DNA of 64,000 bases from Heterostelium multicystogenum (lineage: Eukaryota; Evosea; Eumycetozoa; Acytosteliales; Acytosteliaceae): assembly GCA_003667245.1 (NCBI GenBank), contig RCNN01000135.1, positions 1 to 64,000 on the forward strand, written 5' to 3'. The notes under the pieces are model-generated. The model searched no databases and had not been told where the DNA came from. It saw nothing but the letters and a program-made list of their open reading frames with translations. The translations under genes and the position numbers were made by a program. Shown one piece after another: positions 11,952-23,742 of the stretch (its first letter is position 1; each line of letters starts with the position of its first letter).

Positions 11952-12393
11952 ATGTTCAAATCAGTTATTTTCGCTATCTTTGTTTTGATTGCTGTTGCAT
12001 GTGCCGCTCGTATGTATCATATACATTTAGATAATATTACTATAGATGGCTTGACACTAACATTATAGTTCAGCAACTTTCTCTGGACAATGGATGAGAT
12101 TCTCAAATGACTTCTCTGGTAACTGCCAATCACTTGCAGTTGAATTCGTCTCTGAAAACAATAGTACCATCAGCATTATCGACAGTACATCTGGTGCCAC
12201 CATTGCTGACAGCTTAAACTTCCAAGCTGATGGTTCATTCATTGGAGATGCCATTACTGTTTTGAAGAATGGTAAAGTTATCACAAGTGCCTGCAAGGGT
12301 ACCCTTTCAAGCCCATTCCAACTCCAAATGGATATCTTGCCAACTGTTTGGTTCTCAGGATCCCAATTCTACTTCAACCAAGTCAGCTGCTAA
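11952..12393 (+). CDS. Small secreted protein of unknown function
   Basis: Two exons, 11952-12009 and 12074-12393, with a 64-bp intron (donor GTATGT, acceptor CAG), encode 125 residues. The first 19 or so are a clean signal peptide (MFKSVIFAIFVLIAVACAA). The mature part starts with TFSGQWMRFSNDFSGNCQSL and has three cysteines, one of them the last residue (NQVSC). It alternates polar and hydrophobic residues as in a beta-sheet-rich domain (for example SISIIDSTSGATIADSL-like stretches) and has no basic patches. Coding GC is clearly raised over the flanks. I do not recognise the family; dictyostelids have many small secreted proteins of this kind, some expressed during development. An upstream TATA-like run and purine-rich leader precede the ATG. 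The frame is intact. Confidence 0.75.
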
Positions 12394-13091
12394 ACCATTA
12401 ATATAAAAGCACATTATAATTTAAATTCTCTCAAGTGGATACACACCTCATTAAATCTCAACACCACTTTGATCATCTTGGAAAATCTATTTTTGTTTGA
12501 AAAAACAACTTTTCCGAATTTTTAACAAAACACAAAATTAATTTGGCTAGTTATTTTGGGGCATCACTAACACTCGTGGTAAATCAAAATCACTCAACCA
12601 TAATAATATCATATTCATTCTGATCATAATAATACATTCAATTGTATGTTTGTTTAATTTAGTGTGGTATTGATCAATTTTTATTGTAGACTGTGACTTA
12701 TGATAGTAAGGGTAGGTCAACACCAACAACTACTACAACAACTACCCACAAGCAGCAACTTAACAGTTCTGAATGAATTAAACAGTTCTTTGTAAGTATT
12801 ATTCACTCACAATCATAAATATTAACAATACAATTTAATTGTTGTTATTGTCAAATCACCCAAAGTTCCTACTTCCAATTTGATTAATTGTTATATATTT
12901 ATAGAATAGAATAGAAAAGAATAGAATTTCAATTATAGTATAATCAATGTGAGAATAATATAAATTGTTGTTAGACAGATTGATTAGATTGGGAAAATAT
13001 AGCAACATTAAGAATTACCTACTAGTAGTTGTATTATTATTATTATTATTTTAGAGGCATTAGAATACTTCATTTGTCAGAGGAAATAGAA
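12394..13091. other. Intergenic region
   Basis: No supported gene. AT-rich, with a short repeated AATAGAA motif at 12903-12927. A T-rich, AG-ending stretch just before 13055 could be the acceptor of a 5' UTR intron for the following gene. Confidence 0.4.
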
Positions 13092-14589
13092 ATGGATGGT
13101 GCCAGAATGCTTCAGCGTGTTTCAAGCTTCAGTCACGAGGTTACAAATAAAACTAGATATTTATATTTTTTGGACCTTGGGAAAGCAGAGGTGAATTCTC
13201 ATCATACCTACCAGAGATCTAAATTAGGTATCTTTGCAAGTTTGCTTGTTATCATTATAGTTGCTTTCTTTATTATTATTACAATCGCAACAGTTTTCAA
13301 AAGGTAAGAAATAGACTCGCCACTATAGGTCAATTGAATTGATTTTATTAATTCTGTTTGTGTATTTTGTTTTTAGGTATACCCTCAATTATTTATAATG
13401 CAGACAATCCATCAACGTATCAGCCAATGATGACACCAAATGTTGGCATTGTTTTACAAAAGAAACAATCTTCCAGTTCCATTAAATTCCTCGATGGTCA
13501 ATGTTTTGTTTAGGTACATGACAATCACAGAGCAAGATCAATTTCCTAGAAAGATAGAAATCATCAAAGGTGTTAAGTGCACCTTCTACGATAACCCGCT
13601 TCCAAGCCAACCCGATAAAATCACTGTATATACAAATGAAGCAATATGTCCCGAAAAGCCAGTCCAAAATGTCTGGAAGGTAATCTCTCCGACCGGTCTT
13701 GATGAATATCTTTCTTTCTCTAACTAATTGATTCTTTCAATTTATATATAGTTATGAAATGAATACTTATCAATATTTAGATATACGTTTAAGCAGGTGT
13801 GTATGCCAACCCAATGACACACAATGTAATTGTGCAACACAGAGCGAGTTTGATAAATTTTACTTTGGTGAGACAGCAGTCAATCTATTGGTAGTGGAGA
13901 ATATACCCTCGTACTCTGTTTTTTGCAAAGCGTTTCAAACTTTGTTCCCATCGGCCCCGATTTCAGTAAATCCCCAACCGTCAGAAACTACACAAAATCA
14001 TTGTTTTGGTACAATTCAAAGATGTTCTATCAAAAGGTAGATGTCACAATCAAGCGCAAAACAATTTACAATGCACCTAGATTTATTTTCGATTACCAGT
14101 TTGGCGACTTTTTACGATTGGCATTGCGAATGCTAAAACTGTGGACTTGTCTCCAAATTCGACAGAGTTGTTTCAAAGCATACATTCGTTTGGATGACTA
14201 TGAGAACAATGAGTTCAGACAGAGTCAACCATTTTTAAATTTTAATTGGTTCTTGGGGTGCTCTCTGGACATTCTTTTCACTTACTGTCCTCAATCTGAT
14301 AGCGGTTTACAATAAAAAGAAATACGAAAGAGAGAAACACCTCAATGATACCCTTCAAAGCCAAAGAAAGACTGAAGTAGAGATGGATATGCTTTCTAGT
14401 CCACCTTCAAATAATATTTTAAACTCAAGTAGTGCCACAAGTCTGGATCACTTTGCATGGAATCCAAGCAACATGGGCAACTACAATAACAGTTCCTTCA
14501 CTTTAACTACAAGTAACGAATTTAAATGCATCATCACCGCAAGGAACTTTGAATCATCCACCAGATCAACAAGAATATGCGAACAATAA
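13092..14589 (+). CDS. Two-pass membrane protein with Cys-rich extracytoplasmic domain
   Basis: Unrecognised membrane protein. Exon 1 (13092-13302) encodes a short basic N-terminus (MDGARMLQRVSSFSHEVTNK) and one strong membrane helix (LGIFASLLVIIIVAFFIIIT). After an intron (13303-13377) comes a large domain of about 300 residues with many cysteines (for example CVCQPNDTQCNC near 13800-13830) and aromatic-rich blocks such as KTIYNAPRFIFDYQFGDF. A second intron lies at about 13681-13750. A second hydrophobic segment near 14240-14310 (a WGALWTFFSLTVLNLIAVYN-like block) is followed by a basic KKKYEREK stop-transfer and a Ser/Asn-rich cytoplasmic tail ending at 14589. The topology of short N-terminus, TM, big Cys-rich loop, TM and tail resembles ligand-gated channels of the P2X/ASIC shape, but I see no motif of those families. 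Several frame slips occur at about 13385, 13505, 13755, 13935, 14160 and 14240. Confidence 0.65.
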
Positions 14590-14661
14590 TAGTAATGCGA
14601 CCATTAAAACCAAATATATAAATAAATATAACTATATATGTATTATGGAGATGTTTTCACT

Positions 14662-16504
14662 TTATTCTATTCTTGAATTATCGAATGCATATAAGAATAT
14701 TGGTCTTCTGTATTTAATTATAGATGTTTGTAGAATAAACCTATCTATATGAGAGTTGATTGTTCCAATCATTATTTCACACTGAGAGGATTCATAAATC
14801 TCTGAAAACAACATTACTGTTCGAATAATTCTTTCATCGTCTCCATTTTCGGAAAATGGTTTCCTTGTATAATTTAGGTACTGGAATGTAACACCTGTTG
14901 ATTTTTCAAGTTCATCAATTCTTCCTATTATTTCATTATCTTCTGTCATTAAAACTACGTTTTGAAATGGAACTAAATTCACTCTTTGATCGAATAGCTT
15001 CAAGAGATCTTATATATTTGTTGAGGTTTACAGTGTTCTTGATATTAATCGAAATACAATGAGGTGGATGACTGTATCTTCTAAAATCTTCATTGTAAAG
15101 AGAAAAAGACGAAGATCTATATCCTCTTCTTGCATTGTTTGAAAATCTGAATAGCCAATTCAACACTGCACCCTCAAATTCGAAATAGGTAGAAAACTGG
15201 AACTTTTCATAAACAATGTTCAACAGTAGATTCATATTCTTTTCCTTTACTTTCGGATCATAGTAAACAAATTGGAAAATATTTAAATCTTCATTGGGTA
15301 CCTGACCAAATACTATAGTATTGAGATTATCTAAAACCGGAAGATAGTCTTTTTGGGAACATCTAATATTATGTTAATTATAATAATATAAATAATCTAA
15401 AGTCTGAAATCTTACTTTGAGTATGAAGAAATAAATTAAAGTCCTGATCATACATAAAATCATTGGTATCAAAAAGTAAATTCCTATTCAGGGCAATCGA
15501 AACGGCAACAACTTTTGGTATATCTCTTAATAACTTAGGTAATGAGCTATCCAATTTATATACAATATATTGTTGTTTATCACATGATAAATCTTTTCCA
15601 TTCATAATTTTCCATTGTCCAATATTTCCTTTGTTCCAATGAATCCTGTCCAAATGGTTATATAATCTAAATGTAGGTGAATTTGAATCATATTTCTCCA
15701 ACTTTAATAGAGTAACATATTTCTTGGGATCTCTTTTCACGGGAGGAAGGATATTTTTAGATACCTCGAAAACTTTGTTGGATTGAAGGAACCTATCAAT
15801 AACAACTTCTAACTCTTCTAATAAGGTATCTTGTCCAACAATAATTGCATTTCTAATGATATTAGGTGAAATCGCATCTAGAACCCAGGTCAATACTTTT
15901 GAGGACTCAATTCCAGTATACTCTAATATAACATATTCCATTGGTGTGATATTGTCTTTTAAACGTTGAATCTCATCTCTTATTTTGGGTGTTAACTCAG
16001 TTGTATTTAAGTGTGGTATGTCATACCAATGCTGTTGTATGATTGCCTTGGGATGTAATGAAAATTTGGCATTTAGTTCTCCAATGTGAAAAGGCAAATT
16101 TCCCAATCTTGATTTGAAATGATGAATGATTGGATATCTTTCATCATTGATTTCTTTAAACTCCTTAAAGTTGGTATATGGCTTTGAAAAGTTGTTTTCA
16201 TCATAATTTAAAAGATATTGGAACTCCTTATGTGATCTTTTAAGTTTTGACAAACTATTAACTATATACTCTTTGGATTTAGATTTTAATCCTTCAAATC
16301 GTCTCTTTTCTCCTGTTTGGTCAAATTCAGTGCTATTTAGTGATAGTTCCACAGATGAGTTAGATATCTTAGGGATTCTATTAATAATAACTTTTCTATG
16401 GAAACCAGGAGAGGAGTGATTATAAAGAGATAATAGGAATAATAAATTGGAAAAAATAAAAATAAATAAAATATATATTTAATATTATATCCTTTAAACT
16501 TCAT
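14662..16504 (-). CDS. Golgi type II glycosyltransferase, FUT8-like fucosyltransferase
   Basis: Probable alpha-1,6-fucosyltransferase-like enzyme (GT23 / FUT8-related) of the Golgi. An ATG at 16502-16504 gives a basic start (MKFKGYNIKY) and a hydrophobic anchor typical of type II membrane enzymes. One missing T in a T-run near 16455 is needed to join it to the main frame. The luminal part begins around VELSLNSTEF and includes WNKGNIGQWKIMNGKDLSC and a long conserved block to 15420. An intron (about 15367-15410) leads to exon 2 with CSQKDYLPVLDN, then PPHCISINIKN (the counterpart of the HVRRTDK GDP-fucose motif, with the Arg pair not preserved), FQNVVLMTEDNEII (cf. VFLATDD) and CEIMIGTINSHIDRFI (cf. 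DFLVCTFSSQVCR). The domain order fits FUT8, but key basic residues differ, so donor and linkage are uncertain. One frame slip lies at about 14990-15005. Confidence 0.6.
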
Positions 16505-16792
16505 CTTTTTGTATAGTGTAGATAGATAGATAAATATTCATGTATAATGACATGAAGATAAAAGAATAAAGAAGTTAATATATCACTGAAAATTAAATCA
16601 ATTAGATAAGTAAAAAAGAATGTAAATATATGTGTGGGTGTGTGTTTAAAATGGTATAACTCAAAGTCAATTTTAGTGGTAATACACAAGCAATCAATCA
16701 ATCCATATTTAAACACATGTGCATTTACATTGATATTCAAATACAGTTAAATACATGTATTTATAGAGAGCTTGTTGGGGTTAAATATTTAT

Positions 16793-18477
16793 TTACTTTG
16801 AAAGTGATTGATAGTATTTTTTAGAATTTAAGAGGAGTTGTTTCTCTGCTATTTGGAGTGCAGTTGCATTATAGAGCCTTTGATCTTTAATTGATGAAAG
16901 ATTTTCTATATCTTTTTGGATATCGGTATCTGAGGAAGGGAATAGTTTTAATCGCTCATCAATCACTTTAATGATGAGTTCTCCAACTTTCTTGTTGGAT
17001 TTTACCATTTGATTTGCTTCAAGTTTATCAAGTTGTTTATAGATTAATGATAGCTTTGTTTTTTTCAACTGTTGATACTGTGCTGAGGGTAACATTGCCA
17101 AGTAGATTGAACAAACTAGCGCATCATCTGCAGCACCATTTGATTCGAATGCATGGTGGTCTCTTGACTCCTCATCAAATAGTTGACAATAAAATGCAAG
17201 TCTATCTTTAATCTCTGCTTCCTCTAGTCCAGAGTGTGTTTGCAGCACACGATCGATTAAATCTGATTCAACTCTGACCAAATCACAAGGATTATCCAAC
17301 TCTACAAAACCATATTTGCTTAACAAGAGTGAATTATCATGTTCACCATATGTATTGTAAACCTCGCATCCTTTGCTAACTTCTCTAACAACTCTGATAA
17401 ATAGAGAATCTTTATCAACCTTTAAATTTGCCAAATAATCGATATCATCATCATCATCATCACCAGACTGCTCATTTTCATTTTTATCTTCCTCTTCTTC
17501 TTCTTCGTCTACCTCGTCATTTTCTTCTCTTGCTCTCTTTCTATGTTTACATGATGAAGTTGAACCACACTTTAAACAAACGTCATCACCATCTTCTGAT
17601 TCTATATGAACATTCTCTCTTCCTGTTCGATGATTGAATCTAGAAATCCAAGTCAGTTAAAGAATTATTTCAAAAGATAATTTGATATCAGTCATACATA
17701 TCGGCTAATGGGACCATTGAATCACCATGATAAGCATCAATATTAAATGCACGAGAAGATACTAAACAACTAGCTCGAATAAAATTCTCCAAACTAAAAA
17801 TATGCTTATTGAAAACATCTGGATGGTTTGCAATCAATTTGGATTCTATGTATTTATGATAGGTAGCTTCAATTGTTTCCTATAGGGAAAATATTAATAT
17901 TAATATTAATGTGAATCAATGAGCAATCGATTATTTGGCATCATTACCTTGTTTTCATAGACAACAGTCTCAATGGAGGTACCTTTTAAATGAGATAGAT
18001 CTGTGTCACTCCATAAAATGGGAAGATCAACAGTAAGTGGTAGTGATTTAATGTATCCATACCACTTTGATTTCTCACCGAGGGACGCTTCATAAAGCAA
18101 TGCAATTGAGGTGGCAGTTGCGTCTTTTATTTTATATTTCTTGAGATATGGTGATATTATTGTTGTTTGAGGTGTCAATAAGCATGATTTAGGAATAATA
18201 GCAACTAAAGTTAAACAATACTGTTAGATATGATGTCTCATCAAAGTGAAGTAGTAAAGATCACAATACCTGTTTGGTCAACTTCTAAATCCTGTAATGC
18301 AATCACACCCAGCCCGTCTACGACTTGTTGATTCGAAGAGTCATCAGTGTTTATTTTCTGACAAACAATCTCTATAAGCTTGTGATTTATCTTAACACCA
18401 TTGCTGTCTAACCACTTGACAACTATTTCCAATTGCTCGTTTAATGGTGGTAACTGTTGTGCTTGAGTATTACTCAT
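16793..18477 (-). CDS. SET-domain lysine methyltransferase, SETD6/RKM-like
   Basis: Protein-lysine methyltransferase of the SETD6 / Rubisco-LSMT class. Four exons join cleanly in frame: 18477-18270, 18204-17948, 17879-17698 and 17639-16793, giving about 497 residues. The SET domain is split by insertions as usual for the class: VIALQDLEVDQT with VAIIPKSCLLT near the start, an LPILWSD block, then ADIFNHRTGREN (the NH..C-like core, residues just after intron 3), and YNTYGEHDNSLLLSKYGFV (the terminal SET motif with the SAM-contacting Tyr and Asn). An acidic low-complexity insert (EEEEEEDKNENEQSGDDDDD) lies between them. The C-terminal half is all-helical and matches a Rubisco-LSMT substrate-binding domain. 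SETD6 acts on RelA and RKM4 on ribosomal protein L42; the substrate here is unknown. No frame breaks. Confidence 0.83.
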
Positions 18478-19736
18478 AGTAGTAGTTGTAGGCTTATTTC
18501 TTAAAAGAAATAAATTGTCTTTCTCTGAAAATCATCGTTTGTCATTCATTCATTCATTCGTTTTTTTTAAAATGATTCAAAAATATTTTATCATAATATC
18601 AATGCAAATGCTTATTTTTAAGGCATTGTTGTAGAACAAAGCAGTCGACCAAAAAATGAATTCTTTCCTAATTATAAATTAAATTATTTAGTTTTAAAGA
18701 CTATAATTTAATCATCTTTTACAGATAAATCATTTTATTATTATAATAAATTGTAAAATTTACAAGTAGTTTTCAATTTTAATAAATGTAGTCGCTGATG
18801 TTGTTTTTGTTGTTGTTTTCGTAATGATAGAGATCTAATGATGTTTTTGACTTGTTTTGGTGAGTGTGGTTAAACAAAAATTGAAATCGGTGAGATTTTA
18901 GATTATTATCAGATTGATATTTGCATTACTCACAAAGATCATTTAATCTCAGATTTATTTTTTGATCAATTAAAATGACATCAAGAAACAATTATTATTA
19001 TTATTATTATTTTAAACTAAAAATAATAAATAAATCAAACTTACATATACAACCATTTTAAAGTTTTTGTTTGCTTAATAGTATTGTAATTATTTTTGAA
19101 TCAAAGAAACATTAATAAATAATATTAATATCAATTCTTGAATAATAGGCAACATTCAATAATTGAATCAAAATATCATCAATCAGGTCAAGCAATTAAA
19201 TAATATAATTGATCGATTTGTTCAACTATCTATTTCGATATACATATTTAAATATAGTTCAGTGTGATCTAAACTTGCATCTATTTTGATAATCAATCTT
19301 ATCACTGTTAGTAACTGTAGAAGTGCTTCTCTACCACATTTAAATATATTGATCATCTACCACGATATTTAACCACCAACCATCATCATCATCATCAACC
19401 CCAAGAAATAATTATTATAATAATAATATTGATTGATAGATAGATAGATAGATAGGTAGATTGATTTGTGCTGGTTTGATTCTTTGTTTTATCAATCAAA
19501 TCAAATCAAATCAATCCCGAATTACTAGTTATTTTGGTATTATTCATTATCATTATCTCCAATATAGAACAACAATTTATAGCATCAAAATTTTAAAACT
19601 GATACTCTTTTGATTATTTATTATTACAGTAGAATTATCAAGATATAACTATCTAATATAGATATATTTTGTTTAATTTCTTATTTATTTATTTATTATT
19701 TATTATTTATTTATATTATATTATTTTATTATCAGG
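18478..19736. other. Divergent intergenic region
   Basis: About 1.26 kb of very AT-rich DNA between two divergent genes. It holds an ATT tract (18991-19012), a GATA tract (19434-19453), several ATCAAATCAA repeats (about 19491-19512) and CATCATCAT runs (19381-19397). No gene is supported. Confidence 0.45.
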
Positions 19737-20490
19737 ATGTTAAAATATTATCATTCTAAAATTAAATTAGAAAGAATATTAGAAGATGAACAAGAGTTGG
19801 ATTCTTCATCTTCGCCCACAAATATTCCAACTTTGTATGCAAGTAATGGAAATGTCGAGACAGAAGAGTTGGAAATTGATGAATCGTCCTTTTCATCAAA
19901 TCCTTCTTTGGAGGATGAACAAAATACACCGCCCATTCCAACCAATGCTACTAAAATAAATAATATTAAAAGCGAACCACTAAAACCTGTAACAACATAT
20001 GATATATATAAAGAAATCAGTATGGATTTAAATGGCTACTATCAATTGGCGCTGGGGCTTTTTCCATTGTGTCCGAGCCTCTATAATGTATTTGTAAGAT
20101 ACGAAGAAATAGATATTTCACTGAACAATGTTCTATTGTTGACCACTAGAATCAAACTTTTATCAAATCTGCTAAATAACAAATCAACACCTTCAAGGTA
20201 TGTCAGTTTCGTCGGTGACATGAAAATAGATGTTAATCTAGTTGTTTTCCAGATATGAATTATCAATCGATGATTTAGCATATCGAATTGACTTGTATAA
20301 AATAAACAGTATCCAAATCAGCGAAATTTGTTCGATGTGTCTGGAAGTGTCAAAACTCATGTCCTATGTGGATCCAGTTTTCAGAAATCCAATGGACCAC
20401 CATCAATTAACCAAGATATTAAACCTATCTTCTGATCTATTGAAATCTATTAAATCAAAGTTACGACAATTGTTTTCTAGAAATGGGTAA
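19737..20490 (+). CDS. Hypothetical protein, helical, acidic N-terminus
   Basis: Two exons, 19737-20197 and 20253-20490, with a 55-bp intron (GTATGT...CAG) joining in frame. The N-terminal third is acidic and Ser-rich (ILEDEQELDSSSS, EELEIDESSFSS). The rest is predicted helical and hydrophobic (YYQLALGLFPLCPSLYNVFV; LNNVLLLTTRIKLLSNLLNN; ILNLSSDLLKSIKSKLRQLF). I do not recognise the family. The stop at 20488-20490 overlaps a perfect donor (AATGG|GTAAGT), so the gene may continue. The same strand is open to 20704 with a Thr-rich segment (TTISTTSTTIS), but no intron of normal length joins it. The first ATG follows a CAG that could be a 3' splice site, so an upstream exon is possible. Confidence 0.6.
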
Positions 20491-21543
20491 GTGTCAAAAT
20501 AGTATACTCTCTAGAGCTGATCTAACATTCCTAATTACATCAATAAAGATGTTCACTGATGAAAAAGGATTTGCTGACAAGACCACAATGCTCTTTGGTA
20601 TTACATCAACAACAATTTCTACAACATCCACAACCATCTCATATTCAACCCATGAACCAATACTATCAAGGACACGCGCACCAACAACATCCATTCTACT
20701 ATAATTATTGATATCACGATACATCAAATGCAGTCGAGCGTTAATGTAGCTAGCCAAGTACATCGAACCATTCCATTGCACTTATATATATAGACTTCCC
20801 TTTATTTAATGATGAAATTGCAATTTTTATCACCAACCAATAAACAACAACTTGTTATTTGCACACAAAGACTTTTTGATTTATTTTATTTTAATTTTTT
20901 TTTTAATTCTTCACAGGCAAGATCTCTGAGCAAAGGTTAGTAACATCAAAAAAAATTGTTGATCTATTTTTTTAGGCAACTCACTTGTAAGTAAATTACC
21001 TATTGTGAAGATGGTGTATATAAATGATCTATATCGTCTATTCGATGAGTGACGTCAATGTGCACCAACACTGAATAGAACACTATCCATGGCTCTTCTA
21101 TTGCTTTTCCTCAACTATTCTAAAAAGATTAAAGTTACAACTTCTTTGATAGAAACGTTCAAATACATTTAAGGTAAATGTATATTGACAATAAGCTAGT
21201 AGATATAATATTCATTATCAGATCAAGTTAAAAATAACATAAAAGTCAGACACCTCACTGTGTTACTAGTAGTTATAGTACTAGACAGCTGTCACAATAA
21301 CAAACTCTATTCATAAATGGTGGTGGTGGTGGTACTCGTACACTTTTATATATGTAGTATCAATCAAATAAATTATATTAATTGTTTTAGAATGGCAAAA
21401 ATTAAAAGTTGTGTGTTTATGTGTGTTACAGTCATTTAGCTTGTCTACGTTTGAATAAAACCATTATAAATAACATTTAACTAACATTTGTTGTATTAAA
21501 AACTATAAACAAAGATAATTTAGCTATAACACACACACAAACA
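20491..21543. other. Ambiguous open stretch, then AT-rich intergenic
   Basis: From 20494 to 20781 both strands are open for about 70-95 codons. The plus reading is Thr-rich and in line with the upstream gene; the minus reading is Val/Ile/Asp-rich, as expected of its shadow. From 20900 on there is only AT-rich sequence, including a GGTGGTGGTGGT run (about 21316-21332), up to the cytochrome b5 start. Confidence 0.4.
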
Positions 21544-21952
21544 ATGGCAGAGAAGACTTTTACTTTGGAGGAAATCAAGAAGCACAACTCATTAAACGAT
21601 CTCTGGTTGATTTACAACAACGATGTTTTTGATGTCACCAAGTTTGTCGAGGATCACCCAGGAGGTGAAGAGGTTTTTGAAGGGTACAGCTGGTAAAGAC
21701 TCCACCCAAGAGTTTGATGACGTTGGACACAGTGACTCTGCCAAATCAAAGATGAAACAATACCTCATTGGTCGTGTCGCTGGTGCACCACCAAGATCCG
21801 AAGAAGTCAAGAAAACCAAATCCAACAAACCTGCTCCAGTCCCACAAGTTAGACAACAAAGCCAAGGTATGGGTATGAAGGCACCACTCATCTTAATTAT
21901 CATCTCTTTGATTGCCTATTATCTTCTTACTGGTTCATCGACCACTGCTTAA
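21544..21952 (+). CDS. Cytochrome b5, tail-anchored
   Basis: Small heme protein that passes electrons to ER desaturases, hydroxylases and related enzymes. It starts [20 protein letters not shown] at 21544. The cytochrome b5 fold shows both axial heme ligands: the histidine in [10 protein letters not shown] and the one in [11 protein letters not shown]. The linker is basic and proline-rich. The last 25 residues form one hydrophobic helix ([20 protein letters not shown]) ending in a few polar residues, the layout of a C-terminal tail anchor in the ER or mitochondrial outer membrane. About 135 residues, the normal size. One extra base near 21670-21680, just after HPGGEEV, breaks the frame; the sequence on both sides is fully conserved, so this is almost certainly an assembly error. 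No introns. Confidence 0.93.
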
Positions 21953-23565
21953 ATTTCTACCAAATAAATAAATAACTATCGATACAAAGTAGATATAAAT
22001 CAATCACACCAAGTTAATTATTATACTTTTTTTTTTGTATTTTTATTCAAAAGCAATGTATACATTTCAAATACAGATAAAAATAATATAAAAATTAGAT
22101 AGTAATTCTCTTTTTGTCCAAACAACCCAACAGAAAGTTACAATAACACATTTAGTTAACGCTGATGAAATTCAACGAAAATTTAAAGTGTTCTTTCTTT
22201 AATTTGGACAGGGCGAGTTAAAGCCAACACAAATTGTTTTAAAACAGTGATCAACATGCAAAACATCATGTTTTCACACTTTTCTAACCTTATTTGGTTC
22301 CCAAAATTTGAAATAACCATTAATTAAATTAAAAATAAAATAAATAAAAAATAAGCTGCTACAGTTGAAATAAACAGTTCCTTGATTTTCTTCTTTGCAA
22401 TGTAAATAGAATCTCAATCGTTTTCACTTAATTAATAATTAAAAAATATAATAGCAAATAATTTATATTTATTTCTTGATACTTATAATAAAGATTACCT
22501 TTGAATACGACTGGTATTAGTATCTATCTATCTATATTTGGTAATCAATAATCGTAGATTAAATCGCATATGTGTACGAAAGACAACTAGTGTGATCACA
22601 GTTCTTGAGAAAGAGAGAAAGATCACGATCGAATAATAGTAGTATTACAGTGCAATCCAAAGCACCACAAAAATAACATCAATAACAACAACAATAACAA
22701 CACATAAACAACTAGAAATAATAATATATCATCAACATAATATATTGAATAACAATAATAATCACCAATCAAAGCTGACCACATCTTAATTTATATTGTA
22801 AAAAGTAGAGTAAAAGTAGTAATAATAATAGAAGCCACTTGTATTAGTAATATCAACACAACAATAGTGATAACAAAAACACCACAACAATTCAAAATAA
22901 TAAACAAGAACTCAAACCAAGACAAAAGATTAAACAACAAAAGCATCAACAAAGAGTAATAATAATAATATTGTTATTAAAATAGAAACCAAAGGAAAAA
23001 AGAGAGATTTAGACAGATAATATTAAATATAATTAACTCATCGCACTTGTTGTTCAATCTTTTTTCTACTTCTTCCATCCCTATTCTATTTATACTATTT
23101 ATTTTATTTATACATCGGTCTATATACACTCTTAAAGTGATAAATAACAACAAACTCTACCACTACCACACTACTGCTACCACTACCACCATTATACCAT
23201 TATTACATTAGTTATATCAAATACTACGACCCAACCACACCTACAATTGTGTTTTAATAATTATATAATAATAATAATAGTAATAATAACTATTTAATTT
23301 TTAATTATTTAAACAAAGACAAAACTAAACAAAACTACCTTGGTTCTGTTGTTCATTTGTATAGTTGGCAACCAAACAAACAAAACAATATAAATACTAA
23401 ATATATTGTTTAGTATTTTGTTTTCTTTTTAGATTTTACTTCATTTTTATATTTATATTTATTTGTGTTATTATTATTATTTAAAATCCTCCTTTTTCTT
23501 TATAAATCCTCGATTCCAAACAACCAAACAAACCCTTGTAATAATATTCAGTAAAAAAAAACAAT
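21953..23565. other. Long AT-rich 5' region of the small-protein gene
   Basis: 1.6 kb without a gene I can support. From 22600 to 23300 it is rich in CAA/AAT/ACA repeats with few Gs on the plus strand, the composition of long leader or UTR sequence at developmental genes in dictyostelids. GATCACGATCG lies near 22621. It may be transcribed leader or promoter for the 58-codon gene at 23566. Confidence 0.4.
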
Positions 23566-23742
23566 ATGATATACCATCCAAAACGTAATAGATTCAAAGA
23601 GTTCTTTACAATCAATCTGATGACAATGTTTAGAAGTATAGGAAGATTGTTTCAAACCAATAAGAGCAGAAATAGAAAACACACTTCATCATCAGAATAC
23701 CATGAGTATGAACCGTTCGCTTACCATGACTCGAGCTTTTAG
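23566..23742 (+). CDS. Candidate small basic protein (58 aa)
   Basis: A 58-codon ORF that starts in a typical dictyostelid context (a run of A then ACAAT before ATG) and stops with TAG at 23740-23742. It begins MIYHPKRNRFKEFFTINLMT, has a central hydrophobic and basic helix-like stretch (MFRSIGRLFQTNKSRNRK) and ends in an acidic/aromatic tail (SEYHEYEPFAYHDSSF). Base composition jumps from nearly pure A/T on both sides to mixed codons with Cs and Gs in all positions, which marks it as coding. It stands alone in a 4.3-kb gene-poor stretch with long flanks, as some regulatory genes do. I do not recognise the family. A short A/T palindrome (about 23797-23830, GTTTGTTAAACAAAAAC core) lies about 55-90 bases after the stop. 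Confidence 0.55.
   Translation: MIYHPKRNRFKEFFTINLMTMFRSIGRLFQTNKSRNRKHTSSSEYHEYEPFAYHDSSF

Noticed and set aside
16501..16740. 79-codon minus-strand ORF before the fucosyltransferase start
   Set aside because: Phe/Ile/Tyr-rich translation of AT-rich intergenic DNA, overlaps the likely leader of the real gene.
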